From positions 1 to 64,000 of the forward strand of contig JAEEYO010000036.1 in NCBI GenBank assembly GCA_016288205.1: DNA of 64,000 bases, in the 5' to 3' direction. Shown here one piece after another: positions 35,515-46,227 of the stretch (position 1 is the stretch's first letter; every line of letters starts with the position of its first letter). This DNA is from Treponema sp. Its GTDB lineage: Bacteria; Spirochaetota; Spirochaetia; Treponematales; Treponemataceae. Below the pieces are notes generated by a model. That model saw only the letters and a program-made list of their open reading frames with translations. It ran no database searches and was not told the origin of the DNA. Made by a program: the position numbers and the translations under genes.

Positions 35515-36147
35515 ATGGAAAAGTCTACATTCAGAAACATATATAAATATCTCGCCGCAATCATTTTGGTGATGATTCTTGCAAATCAGGGAGCCGGGGC
35601 TTATGTGTGCAAGTATAAGGAAGATTTTTACAAGCTCTATCATGTGCATTACCAGCAGCTTCCCGACGACTGCATTGAAAACATCTACTGGCTGGAAAAG
35701 GCTGTCAAGGCTGATTTTGCAAACCCCTACTATGCGTTTGCAAAAATCGAGGACGAGCGGCAATGGGAAAAATACCGCTATCTTTTTATGATGCACGTCA
35801 ATCTGAAACTGATTGAGCAGCACCTTCGCCTGGGACGTATTTACGACAAAAAAATCGCATATTTCTACGACGCTCCTTGGACGGACGAATATCAGCGCAA
35901 TCTGGAAAAGGCACAGTCCTGCTACGAGGCCGGATATTATTATTGGGAAGAGGCAAAACTGTGGGCGGAAAAAGCAAGCGTCTCAAAATTTAATTTTCTC
36001 TGCATGACGGACATCCAGAACTGGGAAGACGAGCGTGAAAGAATCAACACAGGAGACCTGGACTACGGACGCACATTGGACCGCGAGCTTACGAGACTCA
36101 GAAAAGTTCTTGCCGACCTTATTGAAATGAATGAAAAAAAATATTAG
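35515..36147 (+). CDS. hypothetical protein (N-terminal hydrophobic anchor)
   Basis: MEKSTFRNIYKYLAAIILVMILANQGAGAYVCKYKEDFYKLYHVHYQQLPDDCIENIYWLEKAVK...; longer track ORF runs through the heptamer array so ATG 35515 is more likely. Confidence 0.65.
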   Translation: MEKSTFRNIYKYLAAIILVMILANQGAGAYVCKYKEDFYKLYHVHYQQLPDDCIENIYWLEKAVKADFANPYYAFAKIEDERQWEKYRYLFMMHVNLKLIEQHLRLGRIYDKKIAYFYDAPWTDEYQRNLEKAQSCYEAGYYYWEEAKLWAEKASVSKFNFLCMTDIQNWEDERERINTGDLDYGRTLDRELTRLRKVLADLIEMNEKKY

Positions 36148-36156
36148 AATGGGGGA

Positions 36157-37311
36157 ATGAAAGACAAGACATTCTCCTTTTCCTACCCCGCCGACTCTGG
36201 CTTCAAGGGTACGGACATTCATTTTTACTCGGGCACTCCCGACCTTGAGGCGATTTTTTTCAACACGGACGAAAAGAAATCTTCCCAAAGACTTTTTGTT
36301 ACAGACAAAACTCTGGCATCCCTTCCATCAGTCAAAAAATTCAGCGAAAAATTTACGGACAGCGGGGACACATCAATTCCGGGCATTACATACGCAAAAC
36401 GAGGCACTGACATTCTTGCTGTAATCGGTGCGGGTGAAAAGTTCAAGACCATGGACAGCATTCTTTCCATTGAAAGCGTCGCAATCAAAAACAACTTCAA
36501 CAGAAACTGTACTTTCATAGCCATCGGTGGCGGTGTGATGAGCGACATGGTTGCCTTCGCTGCATCAATTTTCAAGCGCGGAGTCTCGGTTGATTTTGTT
36601 CCAACAACTCTGCTTTCTATGGTGGACGCGTCCATCGGAGGAAAAACCGGAGTTGATTTCAGCAACTACAAAAACATGGTCGGCACTTTCTGGCCAGCAG
36701 ACAATCTCTACGTCTGGTCTGATTTTGTAAAGACATTGCCCGAAAACGAATTCCGCTCAGGACTCGGAGAGGCATTAAAAACAGCCCTGCTCTTCAACGA
36801 AGAGATGCTCAATCTGTTCAGGACAGAAAAAGACAAGGTTCTCGCAAGGGATTCCGAAATCATCGGCAAAGTAATTTCCGAATGTGCCAAGGCAAAGGCA
36901 ATCATAGTTGAGGAAGATCTCAGGGAGCACGGACGGCGCGCGTTTTTGAATCTGGGACATACTTTCGGACATGCGCTTGAATCCGTTGCTGGACTCGGAG
37001 CTATCACCCACGGAGAAGCCGTCATGTGGGGAATCGGAAGAGCCTTGGATTTGAGCGTAAGACTTTCTCTTTGCACGAAAGAATATGCGGAGAGCTGCAA
37101 GACACTTTTTGCCGATTACGGTTACGACATGAATCCGGTTCCAGAAGCCCTTAAATCTTTTGGCGGCGACCGTGTAAAATCACTTATTGAGGCAATGCGC
37201 AAGGATAAAAAAAATCAGTCCAGCGAAATCCGTCTCACACTGCAGAAGGGACTTTGCGACACTGTGATTCAGACTGCAAGCGACAGCGACATTGAGGCGG
37301 TACTCGCATGA
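36157..37311 (+). CDS. aroB: 3-dehydroquinate synthase
   Basis: 384 aa; IGGGVMSDMVAFAASIFKRGVSVDFVPTTLLSMVDASIGGKTGVDF, NLGHTFGHALE. Confidence 0.95.
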   Translation: MKDKTFSFSYPADSGFKGTDIHFYSGTPDLEAIFFNTDEKKSSQRLFVTDKTLASLPSVKKFSEKFTDSGDTSIPGITYAKRGTDILAVIGAGEKFKTMDSILSIESVAIKNNFNRNCTFIAIGGGVMSDMVAFAASIFKRGVSVDFVPTTLLSMVDASIGGKTGVDFSNYKNMVGTFWPADNLYVWSDFVKTLPENEFRSGLGEALKTALLFNEEMLNLFRTEKDKVLARDSEIIGKVISECAKAKAIIVEEDLREHGRRAFLNLGHTFGHALESVAGLGAITHGEAVMWGIGRALDLSVRLSLCTKEYAESCKTLFADYGYDMNPVPEALKSFGGDRVKSLIEAMRKDKKNQSSEIRLTLQKGLCDTVIQTASDSDIEAVLA

Positions 37312-38492
37312 CAGAGAGCAAAAAGATTTCACGAGAACATTATTTTGATTGGGCCGCGACATCCCCTTCCGACGAGGAGATAATCAGAAAGGCTCTGGAC
37401 ATTTCTCTGGAGCACTGGGGAAATCCTTCGAGCATACATGAGGCCGGAACCGATGCAAAAAAAGCGTTAACTGAGGCAAGGAAGATTGCGGCAGAGGCAC
37501 TCGGAGTAAAAGAGTCAACAATTTTTTTCACATCGGGAGGAACTGAAAGCGACCACATTCCCCTTCTCTCCATGCTCACACGCCCGAACCAGGGAAGCAT
37601 AATCCTGAGCGCGATTGAGCATCCTGCAATGCGGGAAATGGCAAAGGCAATGGAAAACTGCGGATGGAAAATCATCACGGTAAGCCCGGACAAAAACGGA
37701 TTCATCACACCTGAGAGCATTGTGGAAAAAATTCAGGACGACACGACCTTCGTTTCAGTGATGGCGGTGAACAACGAGACAGGTGCGGTGCAGCCATACG
37801 CCGAGATTGCAAAATCTATTGAGGAAGCGTGCAAGGGAAAAAGAAAAGCGATTTTCCATGTGGACTGCGTTCAGGGAGCCGGAAAAATCCCACTTGATTT
37901 AAGCAAGGTTGACGCGGCATCTGTAAGCGCGCATAAAATCGGAGGACCGAGGGGCGCTGGACTTCTTTACCTGAGCCGTCAGATCACTCCATTTTTGCGA
38001 GGCGGCGGACAGGAAGGCGGAATCAGGAGCGGGACGGAAAATCTTTTCGGTGCGACGGCCCTTGCAATGTGCCTTAGAAAATATGCAATCAGCGAGAGAA
38101 ATCCCGAAGCCATGAAGCGGTTCAAGGACCAAGAGGAGATGACCCAAAGATTCATCGAATCACTAAAGGAAATCCCAGGATGCAAAATCATCCCGCACGG
38201 ACGCATGGAGGACCAAGGCCTTAATTTTTCACCGTGGATTGTGCAGGCGGCATTTCCGGGCATTCCGGGTCAGGTGATGGAAAGGGCTTTGAGCGAGCAG
38301 GGATTTTACATCTCCACAGGAAGCGCGTGCTCTTCGGGCAAACAGTCCCGACCGGTTTTGGACAGCATGAACGTAAGCCGCGAGGAAAAGGAATCCTCGG
38401 TAAGATTCAGCTTCGGATCTTCGACCACGGAAAAGGCAATGGGAGAACTCATTGAAAAAGTAAGGGAGATTGCGGCAAGATTCGCACACTAG
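37308..38492 (+). CDS. cysteine desulfurase (NifS/IscS-like)
   Basis: 394 aa; FDWAATSP, GNPSSIHEAG, FTSGGTESDH, SAHKIGGPRGAGLLY, STGSACSSGKQ. Confidence 0.95.
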   Translation: MTESKKISREHYFDWAATSPSDEEIIRKALDISLEHWGNPSSIHEAGTDAKKALTEARKIAAEALGVKESTIFFTSGGTESDHIPLLSMLTRPNQGSIILSAIEHPAMREMAKAMENCGWKIITVSPDKNGFITPESIVEKIQDDTTFVSVMAVNNETGAVQPYAEIAKSIEEACKGKRKAIFHVDCVQGAGKIPLDLSKVDAASVSAHKIGGPRGAGLLYLSRQITPFLRGGGQEGGIRSGTENLFGATALAMCLRKYAISERNPEAMKRFKDQEEMTQRFIESLKEIPGCKIIPHGRMEDQGLNFSPWIVQAAFPGIPGQVMERALSEQGFYISTGSACSSGKQSRPVLDSMNVSREEKESSVRFSFGSSTTEKAMGELIEKVREIAARFAH

Positions 38493-38526
38493 GATTAGGA
38501 AAACGCTGTATCCTTAAAAAACTTGC

Positions 38527-38555
38527 TTGTAATCTGAGGGAATTTGTTTTATAAT
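38527..38555 (+). promoter_or_regulatory. sigma70-type promoter TTGTAA-17-TATAAT upstream of nrdR
   Basis: TTGTAA 38527-38532, TATAAT 38550-38555. Confidence 0.6.
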
Positions 38556-38573
38556 TAAACAAAGAGGTGCAAA

Positions 38574-39044
38574 ATGAGGTGTCCATCATGCGGAAGTCTG
38601 GATGACAAAGTGATAGAGTCCAGGACGATGATTAACGGAGAAAGCATAAGACGGAGACGGGAATGCAATGTCTGCCACTACAGATTTACTAGCTACGAGA
38701 GGATTGAGGAACGGCCTTTCATGGTTGTGAAGCGGGACGGCAGGCGTGAGCCATTCGATCAGGAAAAGCTTTCGAGGGGCATTGAACGCGCGCTGGAAAA
38801 ACGTCCGGTCTCAACGAGCATGGTGGATCAGATTGTCACCGAGATTGAGGATGAAGCCTACGAAAAGGGAAAGACCTCACGCGAAATCACCACGTCCGAT
38901 CTGGGAGAAATCGTGCTCAAGAGGCTAAACGATGTGGACAAGGTTGCATACATCCGCTTCGCGAGCGTGTACAAGCACTTCAACAATCTGGATGAGTTTA
39001 TAAATGAGGTAAAAAAAATCGGGGAGGCCGACAAAAACTCGTAG
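38574..39044 (+). CDS. nrdR: transcriptional repressor NrdR
   Basis: 156 aa; MRCPSCGSLDDKVIESRTMINGESIRRRRECNVCHYRFTSYERIE. Confidence 0.95.
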   Translation: MRCPSCGSLDDKVIESRTMINGESIRRRRECNVCHYRFTSYERIEERPFMVVKRDGRREPFDQEKLSRGIERALEKRPVSTSMVDQIVTEIEDEAYEKGKTSREITTSDLGEIVLKRLNDVDKVAYIRFASVYKHFNNLDEFINEVKKIGEADKNS

Positions 39045-39089
39045 CGACTTCCCCGTTAAAATCCGATGTCAAATCAGCACAGCATTAAA

Positions 39090-40307
39090 TCAGCTTTCGG
39101 AACCGGCACTGCTTCTGCTGATTCGTGAAGATGCCTTGTTTTTCCAGTAATTGTCGGGAAGAGTGTCGCCAAGCACGGTGAAAAGCCCCGCCGCAAAAGA
39201 CGTGTATCCCATTTCACCGGCTACGTCAGCAAGATTGTAGAAAAGCTCCCAGATTCCGTTGTCATGTCCCCAGTTCACGATGTCCGAATATTCCCCGGCT
39301 TTTTTGAGCAAATCCGCAAGTGACTGATATTTGAAATTAGTCAGACGGTCACCAAGGGTCTCTTCAATTCTGGTAACTGCAATCACAGTGGCAAGGGCGG
39401 CGCAACGCAGGGACTTTGATTTTTCACTTCTCACCTTCTTCGGATCGGAAAGCATGGTTGAGACCGTCTTGTAATATTTTGAGAGTCCGTCAAGAGCCGC
39501 AAGAGAGCGGTCCACATTGCTTCTGTAAAGAATAAAGAATCTGTCCACGGATTTCGGTGTGTTTCCGGAGATAACGGTCTCCATGCTCTTCATAAAGATT
39601 GCGTCGGTGTAGAACTCATCGTCCGCAAGGATGTCCAGCATGTATTTCTCGTAATCAGTAAAATAAGGAGAGGATTTGCCGGAATTTCTCAGATACTCGG
39701 CATAGTCGGAAGCCTCAAGCTGATTTTTCGCCATTTTGCCAAGGTCATAAAGGATGTCGTACTTAACCTCGGGCACACTGAGCAAATCTGCGGCTTCATA
39801 CGCCTTTTTCATGTAAAGAGACGCGTTCTTCACCTCTCCCTCAACCATGTAGACTGAACCCAAAAGATAGTCCGCCTCAGGATAAGAATTGTTGCGGTTG
39901 ATGAAAGAAAGCAGGTTTGAAAAGCTGTTTTTGAACTTTGCGTCGCCGTAAGTTGAAAGATAGGAGCGGACAATGTCAAGGGCATTCTTCTGCTTGGTCT
40001 TGTCAAGGGCCTGGATTACCACGTTCAGCTCATCACCGGCATTTCGCACGCTGGAAATTCTCTGCGCATGATCAAGCGTATACTGCTCCCACTGAATCTG
40101 AGACATTCGTTTTTTCTTTGCCTGCTCAGCAAGCGAAACACAGCGTCCGTACTCGCCGAAATCAAAAGCATCCTGAGCCTGCTTCAAAATGTACCAATAC
40201 TCGTCACCGGCAGGTTTTCTTACTACAATGGAACCTTCCGCCCCCACGCTCACGGCTGTAAATGCCATAACAAGACTCAGAACACATATTTTCAAGACTG
40301 CTTTCAT
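39090..40307 (-). CDS. hypothetical exported protein, TPR-like
   Basis: 405 aa; signal peptide; helical repeat-like composition. Confidence 0.6.
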   Translation of the reverse strand: MKAVLKICVLSLVMAFTAVSVGAEGSIVVRKPAGDEYWYILKQAQDAFDFGEYGRCVSLAEQAKKKRMSQIQWEQYTLDHAQRISSVRNAGDELNVVIQALDKTKQKNALDIVRSYLSTYGDAKFKNSFSNLLSFINRNNSYPEADYLLGSVYMVEGEVKNASLYMKKAYEAADLLSVPEVKYDILYDLGKMAKNQLEASDYAEYLRNSGKSSPYFTDYEKYMLDILADDEFYTDAIFMKSMETVISGNTPKSVDRFFILYRSNVDRSLAALDGLSKYYKTVSTMLSDPKKVRSEKSKSLRCAALATVIAVTRIEETLGDRLTNFKYQSLADLLKKAGEYSDIVNWGHDNGIWELFYNLADVAGEMGYTSFAAGLFTVLGDTLPDNYWKNKASSRISRSSAGSES

Positions 40308-40357
40308 AAAAACACAGACTCCATCAACTTAATTTCTAGTTTAACCGGGAAACCGCC

Positions 40358-41452
40358 TTAAAGTTCATTGAGTAGTTCCCTAAACACATTATCGGCATCC
40401 GAAGCGTCAATTGTTCGCACAATTTTGCCTTTTTTGAAAAAAACCACACGTCCGTCACCGCCGGCGATGCCCAAATCCGCGTGCTTTCCTTCTCCGGGTC
40501 CATTAACAACACAACCCATCACGGCAATGGTTACATCTTTTTTCATGGAAAGAAGCTCGTTCTGCCATCTTGCGACAAATCCATGCACGTCAAAGCCGAT
40601 TCTGCCGCACCTCGGACAGCTCACGATTGTGACTCCACCTTCCCTCTTGCCACATTCACGCAGGATTTCCCGTCCCGCAATGACTTCGTTTTCAGGGGTA
40701 GATGAAAGGCTCACACGGATTGTGTCACCGATACCCTCTTTCAAAAGCGTGGAAAAAGCCAGGGTTGACTTTACGAGTCCGCCGATCAAGGGTCCAGCCT
40801 CGGTAACTCCGATGTGCAGGGGGAGGTCGGAAATGCGGGCGAATGACTCGTTTGCCTCAACGGTCTCGGAAACTGACGACGCTTTCATGCTCACGGCTAC
40901 ATTGTGAAAATCCAGCTCATCGAAAATCTCCACCTCGCGCATGGCTGTTTTTGAGAGAGCTTCGGCACGGCTGATTTTTCCACCCTCCACTTCCGCTTCC
41001 AAATCCTTGGGCAGACTTCCCGTATTCACTCCGATCCTGATTGCAAGACCCTTTTCCCTGCAACCGTTGACCACTGCCTCCACACGCTCGCGGCTTCCGA
41101 TGTTTCCGGGATTGATTCTAATTGCGGCTACATTTCCCTCGATGCAGGCCAATGCAAGGCGGTAGTCAAAATGTATGTCGGCGACAAGAGGCATCTCGCA
41201 TCTTTTCTGGATGGCACAGAGACCGGCGGCACTCTCCATGTCCGGCACGGCGAAACGGATTATGTCACAGCCGAGGGACTTGAGCGTGTTGATTTTACGC
41301 AGGATTTCCTCAATCTTTTCGTTGTTTCCGGCCACATCGGAAATGGGTTCCTTCCACATGGTCTGTATTGTTACGGGAGCACCCCCGCCCACTTCCACAC
41401 GAGCGATTCCATCATGCCCGCCCAGCACTATCATGCGACTCTTTTTGTACAT
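40358..41452 (-). CDS. ispG: 4-hydroxy-3-methylbut-2-en-1-yl diphosphate synthase
   Basis: 364 aa; PVTIQTMWKEPISDVAGN, GCDIIRFAVPD, PLVADIHFDYRLAL, CPRCGRIGFD, GCVVNGPGEGKHADLGIAGG. Confidence 0.95.
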   Translation of the reverse strand: MYKKSRMIVLGGHDGIARVEVGGGAPVTIQTMWKEPISDVAGNNEKIEEILRKINTLKSLGCDIIRFAVPDMESAAGLCAIQKRCEMPLVADIHFDYRLALACIEGNVAAIRINPGNIGSRERVEAVVNGCREKGLAIRIGVNTGSLPKDLEAEVEGGKISRAEALSKTAMREVEIFDELDFHNVAVSMKASSVSETVEANESFARISDLPLHIGVTEAGPLIGGLVKSTLAFSTLLKEGIGDTIRVSLSSTPENEVIAGREILRECGKREGGVTIVSCPRCGRIGFDVHGFVARWQNELLSMKKDVTIAVMGCVVNGPGEGKHADLGIAGGDGRVVFFKKGKIVRTIDASDADNVFRELLNEL

Positions 41453-41582
41453 ATTACGAGCTTTCTCCTATTTCAAAACAAAAATGACCGTCAAAGGCTG
41501 ATCCTGTACGGACCTCCAAGACGGCCATTGAAAAGTCAGGATACCACACAGATATTGCGGCACCCCTAAACGAATGGGTAAA

Positions 41583-42014
41583 TCAGGCAATCATTCCGAA
41601 AACCATTGCAAACAGAGCGACGGTTTCGCAAAGACCGACTACCATGATGTAGTTTGTGAATCCCTTTCCGGTTTCTCCCAAGGCATCGCTACCTGCGGCA
41701 CCGGCTTTTCCCTGAGCGATTGCGGACATGCACATTGCAAGACCACAAGCAAGACCCAGACCCAGTGAGAACAAAGGATCAAGAGCACCGTCCAAAACCT
41801 TTCCCTTCATTGAGTTCATCAGAAGGAAGCCGTAGATGGTCTGTGTAAGCGGAGCACCCGCAAAAACCACCAGAAGGAAGGGAGCGGGCTTGTTATTCAG
41901 GTAGCATCTCTTCCATGCACCAATGGCACCCTGTCCTGCAATTCCAATTCCAATTGCGCTTCCCATAGCAGCAATACCCATAACCAAACCGGCACCAATC
42001 ATACCCCAGTTCAT
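41583..42014 (-). CDS. V-type ATP synthase subunit K
   Basis: 143 aa double-hairpin proteolipid; GLVMGIAAMGSAIGIGIAGQGAIGAWKR. Confidence 0.9.
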   Translation of the reverse strand: MNWGMIGAGLVMGIAAMGSAIGIGIAGQGAIGAWKRCYLNNKPAPFLLVVFAGAPLTQTIYGFLLMNSMKGKVLDGALDPLFSLGLGLACGLAMCMSAIAQGKAGAAGSDALGETGKGFTNYIMVVGLCETVALFAMVFGMIA

Positions 42015-42122
42015 AATCTTTACTCCTTAAACGCTTTTGCGCTTTATATTTTTCTTATTATCAAGCAGGATTTTCGTCCTGCCTGTTAAAACCTTACTTA
42101 ACTGACATTAAAGTCAGATCCA

Positions 42123-44240
42123 TCACCTCAGTTTGCCGAGGCTTCCCATCGCGTTGATTGCCTTTCCCAGACCCTCAATGCGGATTTCCTTGTTTGCATT
42201 TCCGTTCTCGCTAAACGGTCTGTACTTGGTTCCGCTCCATGCCATGCCCAGATGCTGAGAGAATTCCAGCGTATTAAGACGCACACCATGAACCACAACC
42301 GAAAGCACGTTAAGTATGGCGTTGAGTCCGTGACCGAAGCACAAAAGCACTACCATCAGGATTCCGAAAATCACCATCTTTGCGACCACACCGCCGTTGG
42401 CTCCGAAAATGTTCAAAGCCATGCTGTTTACGGTACTTGAGATTGCACCGCCCGCAAGAGCAACAGCCCAGAGACGGATGTACGAAACAATGTCACTGAA
42501 CACGTTGACCACTCCAAGCAGCACGGAAATGATATTCTTGCAGCTTTCAAGCACGGATTTTCCTATGCTTCCCTCGTAGTTCGAGAAGATGAAGCTCAGG
42601 ACGAATCCGAAGAGCAGCACACCGATGGCAATCAGCGGCATTGCAGACGGCAGGTTAACCGCACCGCCAAATATGGAAATTGGATTTCCGGTATCTGACA
42701 GAGGATATTTCGTAGCGTCCACGACCAGGCTCATCACCACGTAGAACATACCCCAGAGCTGAAGCAGGGATCCCAAATCACCAAGGCATTTAAGGCTCTT
42801 TTTGTCGGCCATAAAGCACTTGATGTGAGCGATGCTCAGCTGGACCAAGGCAAGCATGAAACAGAAAATCTTCTGGTTTGTGTTCGCAGTGTCCTCAGCA
42901 AGCCTGTCTCCCATATTGTAAACCAAATCGAGCTTGGCCTTTGATATGGGTTTCAGAGACAGTCCCACCATCCACTCAGGAAGAACTTTGTAGTCAATTC
43001 CGAACCATGAGCAGGTGAAGATTCCGTAAGCCGTGGTGCACAGTCCCAAAAGGGTCACGAGCACCGGCAGGGATCTTTTTCCGCTCTTTGACTTTGCAAG
43101 GAGAAGCAGACCGAGAAGCGAAATTATCGCACCGTATCCAGCATCTCCGAAAATCATCGCGAAGAAAATGCAGAAGAACAGCAGGAACCATCCAGAGATG
43201 TCAAACTCATGGTAGCCCGGCGTAACGTCAAGGAAGTCGGTAAGCGGATAGATTATGCTCACCAGCTTATTGTTGCGAAGTTTTGTCGGAACAGGATCTT
43301 CCTCGGCAGGATCGGATGCTGCGAATGCCCACTCGTTCATCTTGCAGGCAGACGCGAAATCCTCCATTGAATCCTCTGGAACATAGCCCGTAAGCCATGC
43401 GAGTTTGCCGCTTCTGTCTTTCTCTTCCTCGGCAACCTTTTCCAAAGCTTCCTCAATGGTCTCAAGTCCGGCAGATTTTTCTCCACTCACCTCTTTCGGC
43501 ATGTCCCTTTCCATTCCACTGAAGATATTCTCAAACTCAATGTTTCCGGCAAGATTTTCCTTAAAACCGGCAATGGCGGAACTGTATTTCTTTGCGTCCT
43601 CAAGGGACTTTTCTATGGAAGAAATCTCATTCTTTGAGGCCGCAATCTCAGCCTGGAATTCCCCGGAGGATTTTTCAGGCATGGGCACTGCAAATGCTTC
43701 CGGCGGCAAATCTGCGGGTCTCTCCAGAACCTCCTCCTCGGAAAGAAGAAGGAAACGGATGATTTTTCCCACGGAGTTAACCACCATGGTCTTTGAGTTC
43801 TCACCGATGAGTCCGTACTTTTCCACGGGAATCTCATACATATACATGCAGACACCCTTTTCGGCAAGGTACTTAAAATCATCGGGATTGACGGAACCCC
43901 ATTTGGAAAGTCTGTCAAGCTCCTGCGTGTCCTGCGAAATCAAATCCATGAGGGCTTTTTTTCTGTCACTCAGCGCGACAATCTCCCTTGCCCTCTTGTC
44001 AGCCTCATCGCTTGAAAGCTCCACCTGCGCGGGAAGCAACTTTTTGGGCAGCTTTATTTCGTCAAGAACGGAAAGAGCCTTATCAGCCGCAGCGCTCGCA
44101 TCCTTGAAAGCCTGCAAGACGGGACCATGCCCCTCCACAGTCTCCAGATGCACAAGCCCAATCTTCCTGAGCTTTTTGAGCGCGGATTTTCTCTCAGAAT
44201 TCAGCATTACAATGGAGACTTTTTTCATGGGTACAATCAT
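42123..44240 (-). CDS. V-type ATP synthase subunit I
   Basis: 705 aa; N-terminal MKKVSIVMLNSERKSALKKLRKIGLVHLE and C-terminal multi-TM region. Confidence 0.9.
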   Translation of the reverse strand: MIVPMKKVSIVMLNSERKSALKKLRKIGLVHLETVEGHGPVLQAFKDASAAADKALSVLDEIKLPKKLLPAQVELSSDEADKRAREIVALSDRKKALMDLISQDTQELDRLSKWGSVNPDDFKYLAEKGVCMYMYEIPVEKYGLIGENSKTMVVNSVGKIIRFLLLSEEEVLERPADLPPEAFAVPMPEKSSGEFQAEIAASKNEISSIEKSLEDAKKYSSAIAGFKENLAGNIEFENIFSGMERDMPKEVSGEKSAGLETIEEALEKVAEEEKDRSGKLAWLTGYVPEDSMEDFASACKMNEWAFAASDPAEEDPVPTKLRNNKLVSIIYPLTDFLDVTPGYHEFDISGWFLLFFCIFFAMIFGDAGYGAIISLLGLLLLAKSKSGKRSLPVLVTLLGLCTTAYGIFTCSWFGIDYKVLPEWMVGLSLKPISKAKLDLVYNMGDRLAEDTANTNQKIFCFMLALVQLSIAHIKCFMADKKSLKCLGDLGSLLQLWGMFYVVMSLVVDATKYPLSDTGNPISIFGGAVNLPSAMPLIAIGVLLFGFVLSFIFSNYEGSIGKSVLESCKNIISVLLGVVNVFSDIVSYIRLWAVALAGGAISSTVNSMALNIFGANGGVVAKMVIFGILMVVLLCFGHGLNAILNVLSVVVHGVRLNTLEFSQHLGMAWSGTKYRPFSENGNANKEIRIEGLGKAINAMGSLGKLR

Positions 44241-44923
44241 TTTTTAGCCTCCTTCTTTGCTGTGGTTCTGGTCGTACGTCTCTTTTTGGGAGCCTCATCC
44301 TCCTCATCCACAACAACAGGTGTTGCAGAAGCGGACTGTAGCTTCCTCTTTGAGATCTTACTTCTAACAACGGCGGCAACCTGCTCATCACCAAGGAAAA
44401 TACCGATTTTCTTGATGTTGGCCTTTGTCTCCGGAATTTTTACCTTTTCAAACAGGTTCACTCTCTGGCTTGTGGTCCTGAGCTCCTGGGTCAGCAATCT
44501 TACCTGCTCCTCCAGAACCTCGGCTTCCAAATCCAGCTCAAGTTCCCGCTCCATCCGGTCTGCAGCCATATCAATCCACAGAGGGGTCGAATAGAGGTCG
44601 TAGTCACCACGGCCAAAATCAGCACCCTCATAGATTGGGATTTTCACACCGGCAATGTTGCTCCAGCCCTTCTTGATGTTTCTTACTGTCACCATGTCGG
44701 GCTTGAAGGCATCTTTTTCACCAAAGACGGAGATCCATTTCTGGAAATCCTCCTCAAGTGCTTTCTTTTCCTCTCGGACTGCCTTGCACTTTTCATCTAT
44801 GGTGCGGATTTCTGACTGCAGCTGCTGTTTTTTGAGCGTAAGGGTCGGAAGATAACGCTGATACATTTTCAGCGCGTCTTTCTGTGCCTTCTGCTCGTTT
44901 TTCGTCAGCTTAATCTTTGCCAT
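44237..44923 (-). CDS. V-type ATP synthase subunit D
   Basis: 228 aa coiled-coil protein in operon context. Confidence 0.9.
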   Translation of the reverse strand: MAKIKLTKNEQKAQKDALKMYQRYLPTLTLKKQQLQSEIRTIDEKCKAVREEKKALEEDFQKWISVFGEKDAFKPDMVTVRNIKKGWSNIAGVKIPIYEGADFGRGDYDLYSTPLWIDMAADRMERELELDLEAEVLEEQVRLLTQELRTTSQRVNLFEKVKIPETKANIKKIGIFLGDEQVAAVVRSKISKRKLQSASATPVVVDEEDEAPKKRRTTRTTAKKEAKK

Positions 44924-44934
44924 TCAGTATCCTC

Positions 44935-46227
44935 TTATTTGGGCCAGAACTGCTCAATCAGATCAGTCTTCAGACCTGTTTCCTGTTTCTCAAAGCACTG
45001 GGCAAGAATCTTCCATCCGTTGTCCAAGGCTTCCTCCAGCGGAATGTTTACGCTAAGGTCCATCATGTTGGACTCAAAGAGCACTCCGTACTTCAAGAGC
45101 TTTTCGTCCCAAGCCGACATATTGAATCCCATGGATTTCTTTTCCAGGGTGTCGCGGTACTGTGCGTAAAGGCGGATCATACCGTCCATGAGAGCGCGGT
45201 GGTCTTTGCGTGTCTTTGAGTTGACCTGCTGCTTAAGACGTGAAAGTGAACCGAACGGCTCAATGTGTCCGCCCTTGAGATAGAACTGTCCCTCGGTGAT
45301 GTATCCCGTGTTGTCAGGAACCGGGTGAGTAACGTCGTCACCAGGCATTGTAGTAACAGCAAGGATTGTGACGGAACCGGACTCAGCGAAGTCAACGGCC
45401 TTTTCGTAGCGGCTCGCAAGCTGTGAATAGAGGTCTCCCGGATATCCACGGTTTGAAGGAACCTGCTCCTGAGTAATGGCGATTTCCTTCATGGAGTCGG
45501 CGAAGTTGGTCATGTCGGTAAGAAGAACCAGAACGTCCTTTCCCTGCAATGCGAACTGCTCGGCAACCGCAAGCGAGAGATCCGGAATCTTCATACATTC
45601 TACGGTCGGGTCGGCAGCCGTATGGATGAACATTACGGTCTTGCTCAATGCACCGCCCTCTTCCAATGTGTTCTTGAAGTAGAGATAGTCGTCATATTTC
45701 AGACCCATTCCACCAAGAACGATTACATCAACCTCAGCCTGCATGGCGATTCGTGCGAGAAGCTGGTTGTAAGGCTCACCGGAGATTGAGAAAATCGGGA
45801 GCTTCTGAGAGACGACCAATGTGTTGAAGATGTCAATCATCGGGATTCCGGTACGGATCATGCGGCTCGGCGTGATGCGCTTTGACGGGTTGACGGAAGG
45901 TCCTCCGATCTCGACAAGGTTATCCACCAGGGCAGGTCCGTGATCACGGGGCTCTGCTGAACCGTTGAAGATACGTCCGAGAAGGTCCTCGCTGAAAGAA
46001 ACCTTCATCTCCTGTCCAAGGAAGCGGATCTGGTCATTTGTGGAAACACCTCGTCCACCCGCAAAAACCTGCAAGGAAACCAAATCACCGTCAATCTTGT
46101 TGACCTCGGCCAGAGAGCGTCCGAATCTTGTGGTGATTTCCGCAAGCTCGTTCAGTTTTACTCCCTTGGCACGAACGGTTATGACGCTTCCGTTAATGCT
46201 TTCTATTTTACTGTATACTTTGTTCAT
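44935..46227 (-). CDS. V-type ATP synthase subunit B
   Basis: 430 aa; [56 protein letters not shown]. Confidence 0.95.
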   Translation of the reverse strand: MNKVYSKIESINGSVITVRAKGVKLNELAEITTRFGRSLAEVNKIDGDLVSLQVFAGGRGVSTNDQIRFLGQEMKVSFSEDLLGRIFNGSAEPRDHGPALVDNLVEIGGPSVNPSKRITPSRMIRTGIPMIDIFNTLVVSQKLPIFSISGEPYNQLLARIAMQAEVDVIVLGGMGLKYDDYLYFKNTLEEGGALSKTVMFIHTAADPTVECMKIPDLSLAVAEQFALQGKDVLVLLTDMTNFADSMKEIAITQEQVPSNRGYPGDLYSQLASRYEKAVDFAESGSVTILAVTTMPGDDVTHPVPDNTGYITEGQFYLKGGHIEPFGSLSRLKQQVNSKTRKDHRALMDGMIRLYAQYRDTLEKKSMGFNMSAWDEKLLKYGVLFESNMMDLSVNIPLEEALDNGWKILAQCFEKQETGLKTDLIEQFWPK